A DNA stretch of 64,000 bases from Fonsecaea monophora (taxonomy: Eukaryota; Ascomycota; Eurotiomycetes; Chaetothyriales; Herpotrichiellaceae), in NCBI RefSeq assembly GCF_001642475.1, contig NW_019173939.1, forward strand, positions 372,001 through 436,000, read 5' to 3'. The notes beneath the pieces are model-generated. The model was not told the DNA's origin. It saw only the letters and a program-made list of their open reading frames with translations, and searched no databases. The position numbers and the translations under genes are program-made. Each line of letters starts with the position of its first letter. Position 1 is the stretch's first letter. Below are positions 33,608 to 44,342 of this stretch, in pieces.

Positions 33608-34748
33608 TTTCTTTTTCTTGTTTGGATGCGTCGCTCGATAGCACTCTGTTCACATTCAGGTACAAGGTGAGACAGACAAGCAAAACTATATATCAACTGG
33701 TCGAGGAGAAGAACATCCGGGGTCGCCCTTAAACTGCCACTTTCTACGTGTGCAGCGATCTGTTCTCGCAACCCCAGGTCTTCCGGAGCCGGTGCCGGAG
33801 CTTAGGAGATGTGGAACACCTCAAATGCTGGGCGTGATCCCCACGGGGAGAATCTAGGCATTGACCGAGAGACGTGGGAGTCGGAACGGGTGTCGATAGC
33901 CGCGGGAATGGTCTGGGTGCAGCCTTGGTATCACACAGTGTTTGAATGGTTGATCTTTGATCTGACGCCAAACGAGGAGATACTGACTGCTAAAAGCAAA
34001 AATGTTCAAGGTTGACATGGCATTTTCCTAGAACACCGAATTCAATGACCAAATGGTCGCGTTGAAGCACATTACTTTCGAGCTCACCTAGAAGCTCGTC
34101 ACTCTCCGTGCGCAACAGCTTTCGGTCCGCCAGTAGTGAAAAGTCAGGAATCTTGCCCTGGGTTCGTGCTTCTCCCCGTAGCATTCAGTGAACAGCACCT
34201 CGCCAAGTTGTTCAGGTTTGGTGACGCGTGAGAATACTGAAGCAATACCACTCAATCCAAGAGACATTTTGCGTGAAGGGGTGATGCTATTGCGGCATGC
34301 TCTAACTTTGAATCCGCAAGACCAAATTTCTCCCATACCCATAATTCGACGGGATAACTGCTCAATGGTAGAAGGCCTGGCCGTGCTTGACACGGGGACT
34401 CTGGTACCACGTAGCAAGCATGTTACCATGCTTTGCCCCTTCCTTGTGCGGAAAGTGATTGCCGCGGCACCCATCTCTCCTAGCAGCATAGAGATTATCG
34501 AACGCGGATAACAGGACTAAGCGGAGTCTCTCGTGGTGGTCTGCCATCCAGGCAAAACAGCGCTCGCCCTGGGACAGAACCACTCTTCACCTCGTTCAGA
34601 TTTTCGAGAGCCTGATCTACATATTGAAACGGCCCAACGCTTTGATGAGGTCGCTGGCTTTGTGAAACCTTGTACGTTGTGGTTTTAGACTCATTCCATT
34701 CACTTTTTTTTTTCCCTACGCGTCGCCCTCCAAAGGTGGAAACGAAAA
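33608..34748. promoter_or_regulatory. bidirectional promoter, MFS transporter / BVMO
   Basis: This is 1.14 kb between divergent starts. Minus-strand frames at 33990..34184 and 34088..34489 have unusually protein-like composition for non-coding DNA and could be a gene relic, but no family is recognisable. Confidence 0.45.
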
Positions 34749-37460
34749 ATGGGCTCTTATGTCGACCCGCATATCCCTCCTGTACCTCAACCGCCAGATG
34801 CGACTCGGACTGGTCAGCATGGATATAGCATTCTGCCTCAATTCCATTCGCAAAGGTCCAGACTCCGAGTTGGATGTGTTGGGGCTGGAGCGACAGGCAA
34901 GTTACACTCAGGAGTATCAACCGGACATGGCATCGTCATTTTTAACCGTTTTTCAGGACTCTGTCTTGCATATAAAATGGAGAGACAAATGGAGCCAGGG
35001 TCATGGGATTTGACCCTGTACGAGAAGAACCCAGAATTGGGGGGGACATGGTTTGAGAATACGTGAGTGACAAACTGAAACGCCCGGCGATCAACAGTAG
35101 ATCATACATGCTTAGACCTTTTCTCCCCCAGGTATCCCGGTAAAGGCCTCTCAGGCACCCCGCGACGAGTAGGCAGCTAACAGCGAACTGGATGAAGGCA
35201 TCGCATGTGATGTATGCGCCAGGTTTGCCCTGTTTGACTGATCTTTGTCGCTGACAAGAACACAGATCCCGTCTCCAATCTATACCTACGTCAGTTACAG
35301 ACCGCTCTTGTAAGGTGCAGGAGACACGTGCTGTACTGACTCCCGAAACAAACAGACGTTTGAACCGAATCCGAATTGGACACACTTCTATGCTCACGGG
35401 GCCGAGATCCAAGGTTACTTTCAAGGTCTGTCACTGCATCAAGGCAGACATGTCAACATGTCAACAAACTGATGACGAAATCCTTCCTTAGCGTTCGCGC
35501 GAAAATACGACCTCGAGCGCTATATCAGGCTCAATTCCCGTGTTCAGAGCACAGTCTGGGACGATGAGCTGGGCGTGTGGAAGATTACCCTTCTAGACAC
35601 TGTCACTGGAGAGCGTGTGGAGGATTGGGCGCATGTTGTTATCAACGGGACCGGGATTCTCAACACTTGGACATGTAAGTCTGTGGTTTTGCCCTTGATC
35701 AGAACAAAGGTTTTATGGGCAGTAGGATAACGACTATGCATCCTTGAAAAAGGGCCAGAGATTCTAGGATTGAAGGACTTCAAGGGCCCTGTGATGCACT
35801 CGGCGCAGTGGAATCACAAAGTCGATTTTGCAGGGAAATCAGTTGGGGTGATTGGAAAAGGTTCATCTGCTGTACAGATCGTGCCCCAGCTTCAGCCAGG
35901 TAAGACGGCACCCTCAGGCTGAGGACTGCAAAGTCTGACTTGGAAATCTCAGTTACCAAACATCTCGACATCTTTATGCGTCCTGAAGGCACTTGGATAT
36001 CGCCTCCATTTGGCTTCGGGACACTCGGCGACGAATTCAGGAGGGAGGATAACGACCCTTCTTCGAGACAATACACGTTTTCCGAGGAGCAGAAGAAATT
36101 CTACGCCGACCACCCAGACGAGCACTTGCGACTCAGAAGGAAGATTGAAGCGGAGATAAATATAAGTAAGATGCGTGTTTTCCTTTGCCCTTCTGTTGGA
36201 CACGTCGGAGTTGACACAGTTAGTGTTCGGGAAGATATACAAGAAGGACTCGGAAGACAACGACAGAATCAGGGAGGATATGACGCGGGATATGCTTCGC
36301 AGGATTGGTCCTGGTCATGAAGAGCTCAAGGCAAGTCGTATCACTCCCCCTTGAACCTTGGACTTTGATCGACGGCACAATAACTGATGACAACACAACT
36401 TCCAGAAAGCGCTCATTCCTACCTGGGCTCCAGGCTGCCGCCGCGTCACTCCGGGAGACGGGTTTTTGGAAGCCCTCGTAAAAGACAATGTCCAATGCGT
36501 CTTCAGCGGAATCCAGAAGATTACCCCAGAAGGAATCCTCACCGAGGACGGCACCCACCATAAATTCGACATTCTTGTCTGCGCTACAGGCTACAAGCCG
36601 GCCTTCGGACCTGCTTGGGAGGTTGTCAATGGGCGAGGAAAGACGCTCAAAGAGGACTGGGAGCCATACGGAGGACCCAAGTGAGTCGAGGTCCCCAACC
36701 GTCATGGGGTTCGAGGAAGAGTCTGACCTGGTGCGCCAGTATCTATATGGGACTTTCGTGCCCACGATTTCCCAACTTTTACACCATCGTCGGTGCATGC
36801 GCGACATGGTCCAACGGTACTTTGCTACCTTCGGTAAGTCATGGAGTGTTGCTAAAAGCAAATGTCAACCAAAAGATTCAATTTATACCAACGTTCGTGG
36901 GCAGATCGAGACGAGTATCGAGTACTCTATCCAATGCATGAACAAGATCCAGTCCGAAGGTATCAAGAAAATGGAATTGAAACAAGAGGCTCTCGATGAG
37001 CTGTATCTTCACATGGATACCTTCCACAAGGCAACGGTTTTCCAAGAGCCGTGCAGAAGCTGGTAAGGCCACAACGCCACCCCGATAGAACCGAACAGTT
37101 TGTTCATGCATCTCTCAACGGGGATTTGTAAAATGCTGATATTGACATTTGGACAAAAGGTTCAAAAGCGGTACAAAGGATGCAAGAATCTATCTTTGGC
37201 CTGGTGGAGTGAGTTATTGTCCTCCCTTCACCAACATCAGCGTCCGGAGACTAAATAACATGCTCTGCCATTTATAGACATTGCATTTCCTCAAGACCAT
37301 CAAGACTCCGCGGTACGAAGACTACGATATCCACTATCTCAACCAGCGCTGCCGCTTTGCATTCTTGGGCAGCGGTGATGTCAAGGCGCAGCAGACGGGG
37401 GACATTAACAAAATGTCACCGTACATTCGGAACTCGGATACGCCGTGGGAGATTGAATGA
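34749..37460 (+). CDS. FAD-dependent Baeyer-Villiger monooxygenase
   Basis: This is a flavin/NADPH monooxygenase turning ketones into esters or lactones. It has 592 residues and 15 exons: 34749..34896, 34957..35062, 35132..35139, 35198..35211, 35266..35289, 35356..35425, 35492..35674, 35753..35899, 35953..36165, 36224..36330, 36406..36680, 36740..36833, 36905..37062, 37160..37208 and 37278..37460. All phases agree. The FAD Rossmann motif GAGATG is at residues 45-50, GGTWFENTYPG follows, the BVMO fingerprint is F194-x-G196-x3-H200-x3-W204, and the NADPH motif GKGSSA is at 219-224. ATGYKPAFGP is in the C-terminal half. Three consecutive exons are only 8, 14 and 24 bp, and introns 1 and 10 have GC donors (GCAAGT). 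It is divergent from the MFS transporter and is probably central to the block. Confidence 0.92.
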
Positions 37461-37691
37461 TGGCTCGAAACCCTCGGTATAGACTTTGGGAGTCCTCATG
37501 AAGGAGTTGTTTGCTTCTCATGAAAAAAAAAGAAATGGAAAAAAAAACCAGATGAGTGTATATGAGAGCTGTCTGTCCGACAATAGATCTGGCACAATAC
37601 AAACCTTGGTTCGTCCTTTGCTATTGCCCACACACAGACGCAGTGACCCAGTTCGGATAAAAGTAGAGAGACGGCAAACCTCACTGTTGCC

Positions 37692-38514
37692 TCATGACGT
37701 CCAGCCGCCATCGATACTGTAGACAGCCCCCGTGATATAACGACTGTCGTCTCCGAGTAAAAATGCAATCAACGCAGCGACCTCTTCGGCGGACCCTTTG
37801 CGTTTCAGTGGGATAGAGAATGCATCCTGGTCTTGTGTCTCTGCCGCCGTCTGTAGCAGCGGAGTGTTGATGGGACCTCTAGGTTCGAGGGCTTAGCTCT
37901 GGACTCCGGTGCTGAGGCTGGGAAACCGTCACTTACGGACATATGCAGTTGACTCGGATGGCCTGATCTGCGCCTTCTTTTGCAGCGGTGCGAGTCAAGC
38001 CGACGACCCCGTGTTTAGAAGCACAGTAAGCCGAGCAGCCAGCCATGCCCACCACGCCCGCAACACTCGCGGCGTTGACTATGCTGCCACCGTTCGACAC
38101 GTGCTTCAATTGGGCTCTGAGACACTTGAATGTGCCCGTGAGATTAATCCCAACCACAGACTCCCACTCGGCATTGTCCATGTCCACCAGCCTTGTCTTT
38201 CCTATTCCTCGACCCGCGATGCCGGCCATGTTTGCGCAGCCGTCGAGTTTTCCAAACGTGCTACAGACCGACTCGATCCACTGAGACACTTGTTGATCGT
38301 TGCGGACATCGACTGCGGCAGTTTGTAGCTTCAGGTTTGGAAACAAACTGCTCAGCGATGCAGCAGCTTTCTCGAGCTGCGCTGGAGCCACATCGCAGAT
38401 TGAGATCGTGGCGCCTCTTGCTGCGAGATATTCAGCCAACGCGAAGCCGATTCCAGATGCGCCTCCTGTGATCGCAATGACTTTCCCTGCAAATGGTGGT
38501 TTCGTCAAGGCCAT
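37692..38514 (-). CDS. short-chain dehydrogenase/reductase (SDR 2)
   Basis: This is a classical SDR of 254 residues in two exons: 38514..37937 and 37878..37692, joined at phase 2. The cofactor site is TGGASGIG (residues 16-23), D in ICDVAP suggests NAD(H) preference, and the active site has Ser in VNAASVAG and YCASK. The usual NNAG motif reads NMAG. The C terminus has the substrate-lid GPINTPL and YSIDGGWTS. It lies next to the BVMO, tail to tail across 231 bp. An alcohol dehydrogenase that supplies the ketone to a BVMO is a common pairing in bacterial cyclohexanol and terpene-alcohol pathways; extending that here is inference. It is divergent from the TRI12-like pump. Confidence 0.92.
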
Positions 38515-38933
38515 CGTCGGAAAGAGGACCAGATCAAGACTGCGATTGCTCTCGTCCTTGAGTAGTTGAACTTGGCATACTCCTGGTGGGCAGCGGGCTG
38601 TTGAATACCTTCCACGCCTACCAATTGATTCCGGGGCACTATTGGTCCGTACCGTTCTGGTGTCCCTAATTGGCAATTAGTGGATCATAGGGAAAGGGGG
38701 GGACGGAAATCGTTATACGAGCTGCTAGGACGGGATCCCCCGTTTGTCCCTCGTCGGGACCCAGAGCCCCGGATTGGAGGAGCTTCCCAACAGCAACTGT
38801 CCTCTCTCTGGTATACAAATAATATCTCCCAGAGACAAAAGCAAAACACATGACTCTCAAGCCTCCGTTTCCACACTTCTCGAGCAGTGAATACAAACCA
38901 GGACATAGTTCATCGCTTCCCCTCTGACACACC
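38515..38933. promoter_or_regulatory. bidirectional promoter, SDR 2 / TRI12-like pump
   Basis: This is 419 bp between divergent starts. An imperfect inverted repeat GTCCC-TCGTC-GGGAC is present near 38740. No copy of the 18-bp palindrome was seen. Confidence 0.5.
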
Positions 38934-41126
38934 ATGAATACAAAAACCTTTGAGGTCGAATCGAGCCTTGACGCTCCGACAGTTGAAGAGAAGGAGGGCA
39001 AAGCGTCGGCCACTCATCATCTCGGTGAGGTCGAGCCTGCTCCTGCCCATCACAGCCTCGTCGCCCCCGACGGTGGACAGGCCACCGTGACGCTCAAAGT
39101 CAGTCTTTTTGCTCCCAAATGCTGTCTGATCCAACGTGCGACCTAACATTGCCAGACTTGGATAGCAATATGGATTCTCAGTGCGTCCTTTGGGATTTCC
39201 TTTTGGCCCGTCCCAACGACCGGCGCCATGGGACAGGCTCTTGCGACCAAGTTCGGAGACGTCCAAAGCGCTCCATGGATTGTCCCAGCATATACTGTGT
39301 CGATTGCCATCTCCCAGATGCTCTGCGGAGGCAACTCGGATGTGAGTGATTTTCTCCTTGTCCATCTACTTTTTCCTGTGAAAAGGCCAAAAACAAAAGC
39401 ATTAACTTCTCTTCAAACCTCGGACAGCTGTTCGGCCGTCGTTGGTTCTTGATCGGCGGCAATATCATTTGCTTGATCGGCTACATTGTGGCTGCCACTG
39501 CCAATACGACAAAACAGCTTGTAGCGGCCATGGTGTTACTTGGATTCGGTGGAGGTCTCTGTGGTTCGTGTTCCTCCTCCAGACAAAAATCAGTCTCGAC
39601 ACAATCTTTTCTGACAGTTTTTGAGGCAGAGGTCGCCATGTGGGCGATCCCCGAGCTTCTCCCCAATAAATGGCGCCACATCGGGGTCGTTATCGCAGAC
39701 ACGTGTGTGTTTTTTGCCGTGGTCGTTGGTCCCATCGTCGGACGTATTGTCATCGACGACGGTGGTAATACTTGGCGATGGGTGTACATCGCTGGTGCAA
39801 TCGCGACCTGTGGCTCCGGTCTAGGTCTTTACTGGTGCTACTTCCCGCCGGCTCATCCGCGTGGAGTGCCCTTCTGGGAGGCCATTCACGGCATGGACTG
39901 GGTGGGCATGTTCCTTTTCACCGCTGGGTTTGCCATCACCATGTGTAGGTTTTTTTTTTTTTTTTGGCTCTCTTGTCCGTCCTGACTCCAAGTTTTCTGT
40001 AAAACTCTGACTCTATACCAGCGGGCATCATCAACACGACTTACATCGACGCCTCCAACGTCCGTGTCATCGCCACTCTTTGTGTTGGATTTGGCGTCAT
40101 GATCCTCTTTGGCCTCTGGGAGCAGTTTGGAACCATAACATACCCGCTCTGTCCCACCCATGTCTTTACCAGAAACCACGGGAGGACTTTTACTGCGCCC
40201 TTTGTCGTGAGTGATTCCCGTCTCATGAGTAACTCCCATTGCTTGCTAACCAGGAACCCCTTTCTTTTTGGGTGGCAGGTGGGCATTGTCCTCGGAATGG
40301 TTTACTACGCTATTAACGTGAGTTTTGATCCTTCCCAGCCTTTTTCCCCCCAGCGCTGCTGACAGGCAAAAATCAGATCATTTATCCAACGTGCATCAAC
40401 GTCTTTTACGTCGGAGCGGACACTCCGAGAAGTGAACAGCTGGCGCTCACTCTTCCCGGAAACCTGGGTCTAACGTTTGGCGGAGTCTTGCTGGTCATCT
40501 TTGGCGAGCGGCTTCGCCACTTCCGACTTCAGCTCAATGTGACTTTGGCTGGGACAGTCCTCTTTGGTGGCCTCATCGCTGTCGTGACGCCCGACAACAA
40601 GGGCACCATCATCGCCTTTACATTCCTGGAACAGATGTTTTACGGCTGGTCGGTGTACCTGTGCTACACGTACGTGCAACAAGGGGTTGACCAGATCGAG
40701 CTGGGCATTGCCGGCGGCCTCTGCGGCGTCATGAGGTTTGTCGGAGGCTCCCTCGCTCAGGCCATTTATACGACTGTCCTGGTCAACAAACAGGGATCCG
40801 AGGCACGGAAACTGATCCCTCAGGCTGCTCTCGCGGCCGGACTTCCTCCATCCAGCCTCGACGCCTTCATGGCGGCCTTTCCGACCAACACAACACAACT
40901 GGGTCAGATCACGGGGGTGGATACCGCGGTGCTGGCCGCGGCTGGGGAGGCATTCCAGCTCTCATATGCGCACGCGCTCAAGATCCTTGCTCTGGTGTCA
41001 GTCGCGTTCGGCGGCCTGGCAATTGCGGTGTGTGTGACGGTGGAAAACATCGACCCGAAGATGAATGACCAGATTGAGGTGTTTCTCGAGAACGACAAGC
41101 TGGCGGACAAGAATGTGTACCACTGA
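38934..41126 (+). CDS. MFS efflux pump, TRI12-like (DHA2 type)
   Basis: This is a multidrug or toxin-efflux type MFS protein of 591 residues in seven exons: 38934..39098, 39156..39341, 39428..39563, 39630..39944, 40022..40206, 40279..40317 and 40377..41126. A hydrophilic N-terminal tail precedes about 14 hydrophobic segments. Family motifs are DLFGRRWFLIGG after TM2, FGGGLC, IPELLPNKWRH, DDGGNTWRWVYIAG and GLGLYWCYFPP. I chose the acceptor at 39629 because it matches the family spacing between FGGGLC and AIPELLP; another acceptor 12 bp upstream is also in frame and would add four residues. Intron 4 begins with a 16-base T run. It could export a toxic substrate or intermediate. The family call is sure, the cargo unknown. 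Confidence 0.92.
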
Positions 41127-41750
41127 TCAATCTGTTCCGTTTCGCCCGCACGGCGGCAGAATCGCAGTATCATAGTCGTCCCACCCCATGAACGTCTCAC
41201 ATGGTTCTGGTTCAATCTGCTGCCCCTAAATAATACGCCATTATGCGGATTTTCATTGCTGTTTGAGTTTCCCTCTCTTTGGAGCCTTTCCTCCTTTCCT
41301 AAAAAGGGGACTTGACATTCTCGGCTCCCCAGCCCATTGTGCTGTCTTAGCGAAGATGCCGAAAAAAAGAGGGCCGCGTAGAACCAAGACCCTAGATACC
41401 AGGCCACCAGCAAACGAAAACCTTGACTTCGTACCCATTCGCGGATATCGTCTCCCATCCGACTAACTGGCCTTTTGCTTGACGACGGATTCGCAGGGGC
41501 ATCGTGGTCATGTACTTTGCCGACATGGCGCGAGAAAAGTGGCGGGTAGAAGAGTGTTGTATTTGATAGCATACTAACCGGCGACTGAGCCTTGATCCCA
41601 TTGTCCCCTCTTATATGCTGCGAAGCCGGTTCTTGATCTTTGGGAGTCAATAGTGTCCACGTTTCGTTGTTCGGCTCTCGCTCCATCAATCATTTGTCGA
41701 CTTTCAGAAATATCTTTGATAACCATTTTTTGCGAAACTTGGACGAAAGA
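41127..41750. promoter_or_regulatory. upstream region of the ABM-domain gene
   Basis: This is 624 bp between the pump gene and the ABM gene, both on the plus strand. It includes TTCGCGGATATCG at 41438..41450, an exact 13-bp match to the reverse complement of part of the palindrome copy at 25498 and its flank. Confidence 0.5.
41438..41450. promoter_or_regulatory. partial match to the candidate operator
   Basis: TTCGCGGATATCG equals 13 bases of the inverted 25498 copy and flank, but the second half-site is not conserved. It lies about 300 bp upstream of the ABM gene. Confidence 0.3.
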
Positions 41751-42496
41751 ATGCATCCTATCACGGCAAACATCAACCTCATACCAGGGAAATATGACGA
41801 GGTGCGTAAAAATCAATCCGTGGTGCCGATACTTTGTCGTCTCGTCGCTTGACCAATCTCACAATTTGGGACCAGTGGTTCGCGCATTATGAAGAGATGG
41901 GCAAATACGTCTGGGAGAAGGAACCAGTGACCCAGTCGTACTATTTTCTCGTGCCTGTCGAATACAAGGACAAGCCGTCACAGTCACCGTTCATCTGGGC
42001 GTTTGAGGCCTACGACCACTTTTCCGACATTGAGGAGACGCACATGGCGTCACCGGAGATGAAGGCTTTCATCCCCAAGATCTTCAGCGTCATGACCACG
42101 GGCCTGGACATTTGGCATTACAGCCACGTGGGCGGGTTCCTTGACAAGGCCGAGTCGTCCGGGTCGCGACCTGCTGCTGCTGCTGCTGCCGGCTTCGTCC
42201 GCGACACCAGAATCAGGGCACACCCGGGACACGCGGAGGAACTGCTCGAGCGGCTGCAGGGCCAGGCGACGAGGGTGCAGAAGGAGGAGCCCGCGACGTT
42301 CACATATTTCCTCATGCGGGGGATGGACAACAAGGACGAGTTCCGCGTGCTCGAGCGCTACGAGGACCGCGCGGCCTGGGAGGTGCACAATGGTAATCAG
42401 GCGCTGATCGACTTCTTCTTTGCGTCCAAGAATCTCATCGCGGGGGTCGAGGGGACCAGTTATGTCGAGACGGGGTATGGCTGGCTCCATAGGTGA
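41751..42496 (+). CDS. tandem antibiotic-biosynthesis-monooxygenase (ABM) domain protein
   Basis: The protein has 223 residues in two exons: 41751..41801 and 41876..42496. The intron is phase 0, so GKYDE joins WFAHYEEMGKY. Two dimeric alpha/beta-barrel repeats can be seen: ITANINLIPGKYDEW to GFLDK, and TRIRAHPGHAEELLERL to GVEGTSYVETG. The second has the ABM-like pattern EPATFTYFLMRGMDNKDEFRVLERYED. They are joined by an alanine-rich linker encoded by a CTG-type triplet tract at 42171. ABM proteins are cofactor-free monooxygenases for quinols and similar compounds, or act as small decarboxylases or dehydratases. A stand-alone role here is not certain. It lies downstream of the pump gene, with a partial operator match in its promoter. 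Confidence 0.75.
42171..42189 (+). repeat. CTG-type trinucleotide tract in the ABM gene
   Basis: About six CTG/GCT units encode an Ala run in the linker between the two ABM repeats. Confidence 0.85.
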
Positions 42497-43292
42497 AGCA
42501 CATAATCATACAATTTACATTATCAAAGTGGATTCTTCAAAGACAGGCCTGGTGGGCCCCAGAGTGATATGACATGACGGGTTGAACGGTGGAAGACATG
42601 CCATAAGGAATTTACACCTGCGTTGAACTCGTCTCCATCCAGCTCGCCAATCCGCGTCTCTCGCCTGTTGAAGCTTGTCTCGCGCGTCTCTCTCCGCTAC
42701 ACCCGTGTTTTCAGATCCTCGGCTACCATTTGAAAAATACCTTGAACAGCCATCCGTGTTTGTTTTCTTTCCTATTCCACATCCTAAATCCCAAATACCA
42801 TCGAGCGGGGTCTTCTCGACGAGCGGAGCAGAGGATTGTGCTCTCCCTGTCCCTCCACGTCGAATCGAAGACTTGGAGTAAAACACTGCTTTCTCCATCC
42901 ATGTATCGAACAACTGACATTCTCGTACCTAGAAACCTAGAAAAGGGTAAACATGGGTCCTCATCATCCCCGCACCTTGCGTCGTTGCGCTGCGACCCAG
43001 TCGGCCGGCAGTGCGGCCCTCGTACTCTGTCAGACTCATTTGTTACCCCGCATGGGACATGTACCGACGGCAAGTATTAATATCACGAAAAGTGAGTTCA
43101 ATGGAGGTGAGTGAGGACAGGTCTTGTCTGATACTCGTTACCGGGATATATCTTGCTAAAACAAAATCAATCTATTCGAGAAGAAAAGAAGAGATTGGCC
43201 GACTGAGTCTGAGTCCTCGCTACAAACCTCACTTCCTCCATCACTTATAAATCAAATACTTGTCGAGACGAAATCAGTGGTAGTGGGCAAAA
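42497..43292. other. intergenic region, 0.8 kb, no gene recognised
   Basis: It lies between the ABM gene and the NIPSNAP-like gene, both on the plus strand. The frames at 42730 and 42723 are opposite-strand shadows of each other with no family match. Confidence 0.5.
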
Positions 43293-43736
43293 ATGATCTA
43301 CGAACTCCGTGTCTACACCACGATCCCTGGCCGGTTGCCCAACCTGCTGGCGCGGTTCGAGAACCACACGCTCAGGATCTGGGAGAAGCACGGCATCAGG
43401 CAATTGGGTTTCTGGTAAGTACCCTCCCCTTTGTTTCTTTCCAATGGTCTGGCTCTGGCTCTGGCTCTGTTCCCCATCAACCGAAGAGTCCTGATGTCCC
43501 TGACCATCGGGAAACTGATTCTCGCCGACAGGACAACCCTCGTCGGCCCCGACGCCAACGACCTCACGTACATGCTGGCCTGGGAGTCGCTGGCCGAGCG
43601 CGAACAGAAATGGAACGCCTTCTTCAACGACCCCGAGTGGATCGAGGCCCGGGCCAACAGCGAAAAGGACGGCGCCATCAACGCCAAAGTCGCCAGCAGT
43701 TTCTTGGTCCCGACAAAGTTTTCGGCCATCCAGTGA
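43293..43736 (+). CDS. NIPSNAP-like small dimeric alpha/beta-barrel protein
   Basis: The protein has 108 residues in two exons: 43293..43414 and 43532..43736, joined at phase 2 (GFW-TTLVGPD). The whole protein is one NIPSNAP-type domain: MIYELRVYTTIPGRL at the start, FENHTLRIWEKHGI, then LTYMLAWESLAEREQKWNAFFNDPEW. Family members are small ferredoxin-fold dimers of largely unknown biochemistry. Bacterial ones often sit next to catabolic oxygenases. This is the third different dimeric-barrel protein in 13 kb of the block, after the EthD-like and ABM proteins. Confidence 0.85.
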
Positions 43737-44342
43737 TTTAATTTTTCTCTCACACTTATTTCGGGGGATGTAGTGAGTTGTTTTCGGGTGAGGTGGATTG
43801 GATAAAGGAATGGGTTTCAGTGGTGTGGGGTGGGGACGAGATGTGCTCGAGGATGAGTCGAGGGTGGAGATGGGGGATGGGAGATGGTAGATAGATATGA
43901 CCAGAAAGCCGTCGAGATTTCTCTTTTGACAGGACAACGAAGGAATGAATTACTAAGGTATCTATATAGGTAGCCATTCGCAGTACCCTGCGCCCCCTTT
44001 TGTTTTTCCCCCATATCGTGGCCCGATATTCCGTGTTCCATATTTTTCGTAGTTCAGGACCATGGCGGACTATTTACTAACCCGGCGTTTTCTCGTTTGA
44101 TCGACTTGACGCTGTCGGCAACTTCGTTCTTGTCACCCATCGTTAGAGTAGGGATATGTATACCGACGAGCGTGATAGCGTCTTTGCCTGTCTGCATCTC
44201 TCCCCCTACCTCCCACTTCCCCTGTCACACTTGCTCTAATGTGTCCAATGTGTCCAATGCGTGTGTAGATGTGATCTAGCCTGCCGTCTGCTCCTCTACC
44301 TCCCCCCTCCCCTCTCCTCGTATGTCTGTGCGTGTGTTCTCG
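43737..44342. other. convergent intergenic region, 0.6 kb
   Basis: It holds 3' flanks of the NIPSNAP-like and dipeptidase genes. A pyrimidine-rich tract runs from about 44285 to 44320. No gene was recognised. Confidence 0.5.

Noticed and set aside
43245..43937. 230-codon minus-strand frame over the NIPSNAP-like gene
   Set aside because: Shadow of the plus-strand gene extended by a Pro/Ser-rich chance stretch.
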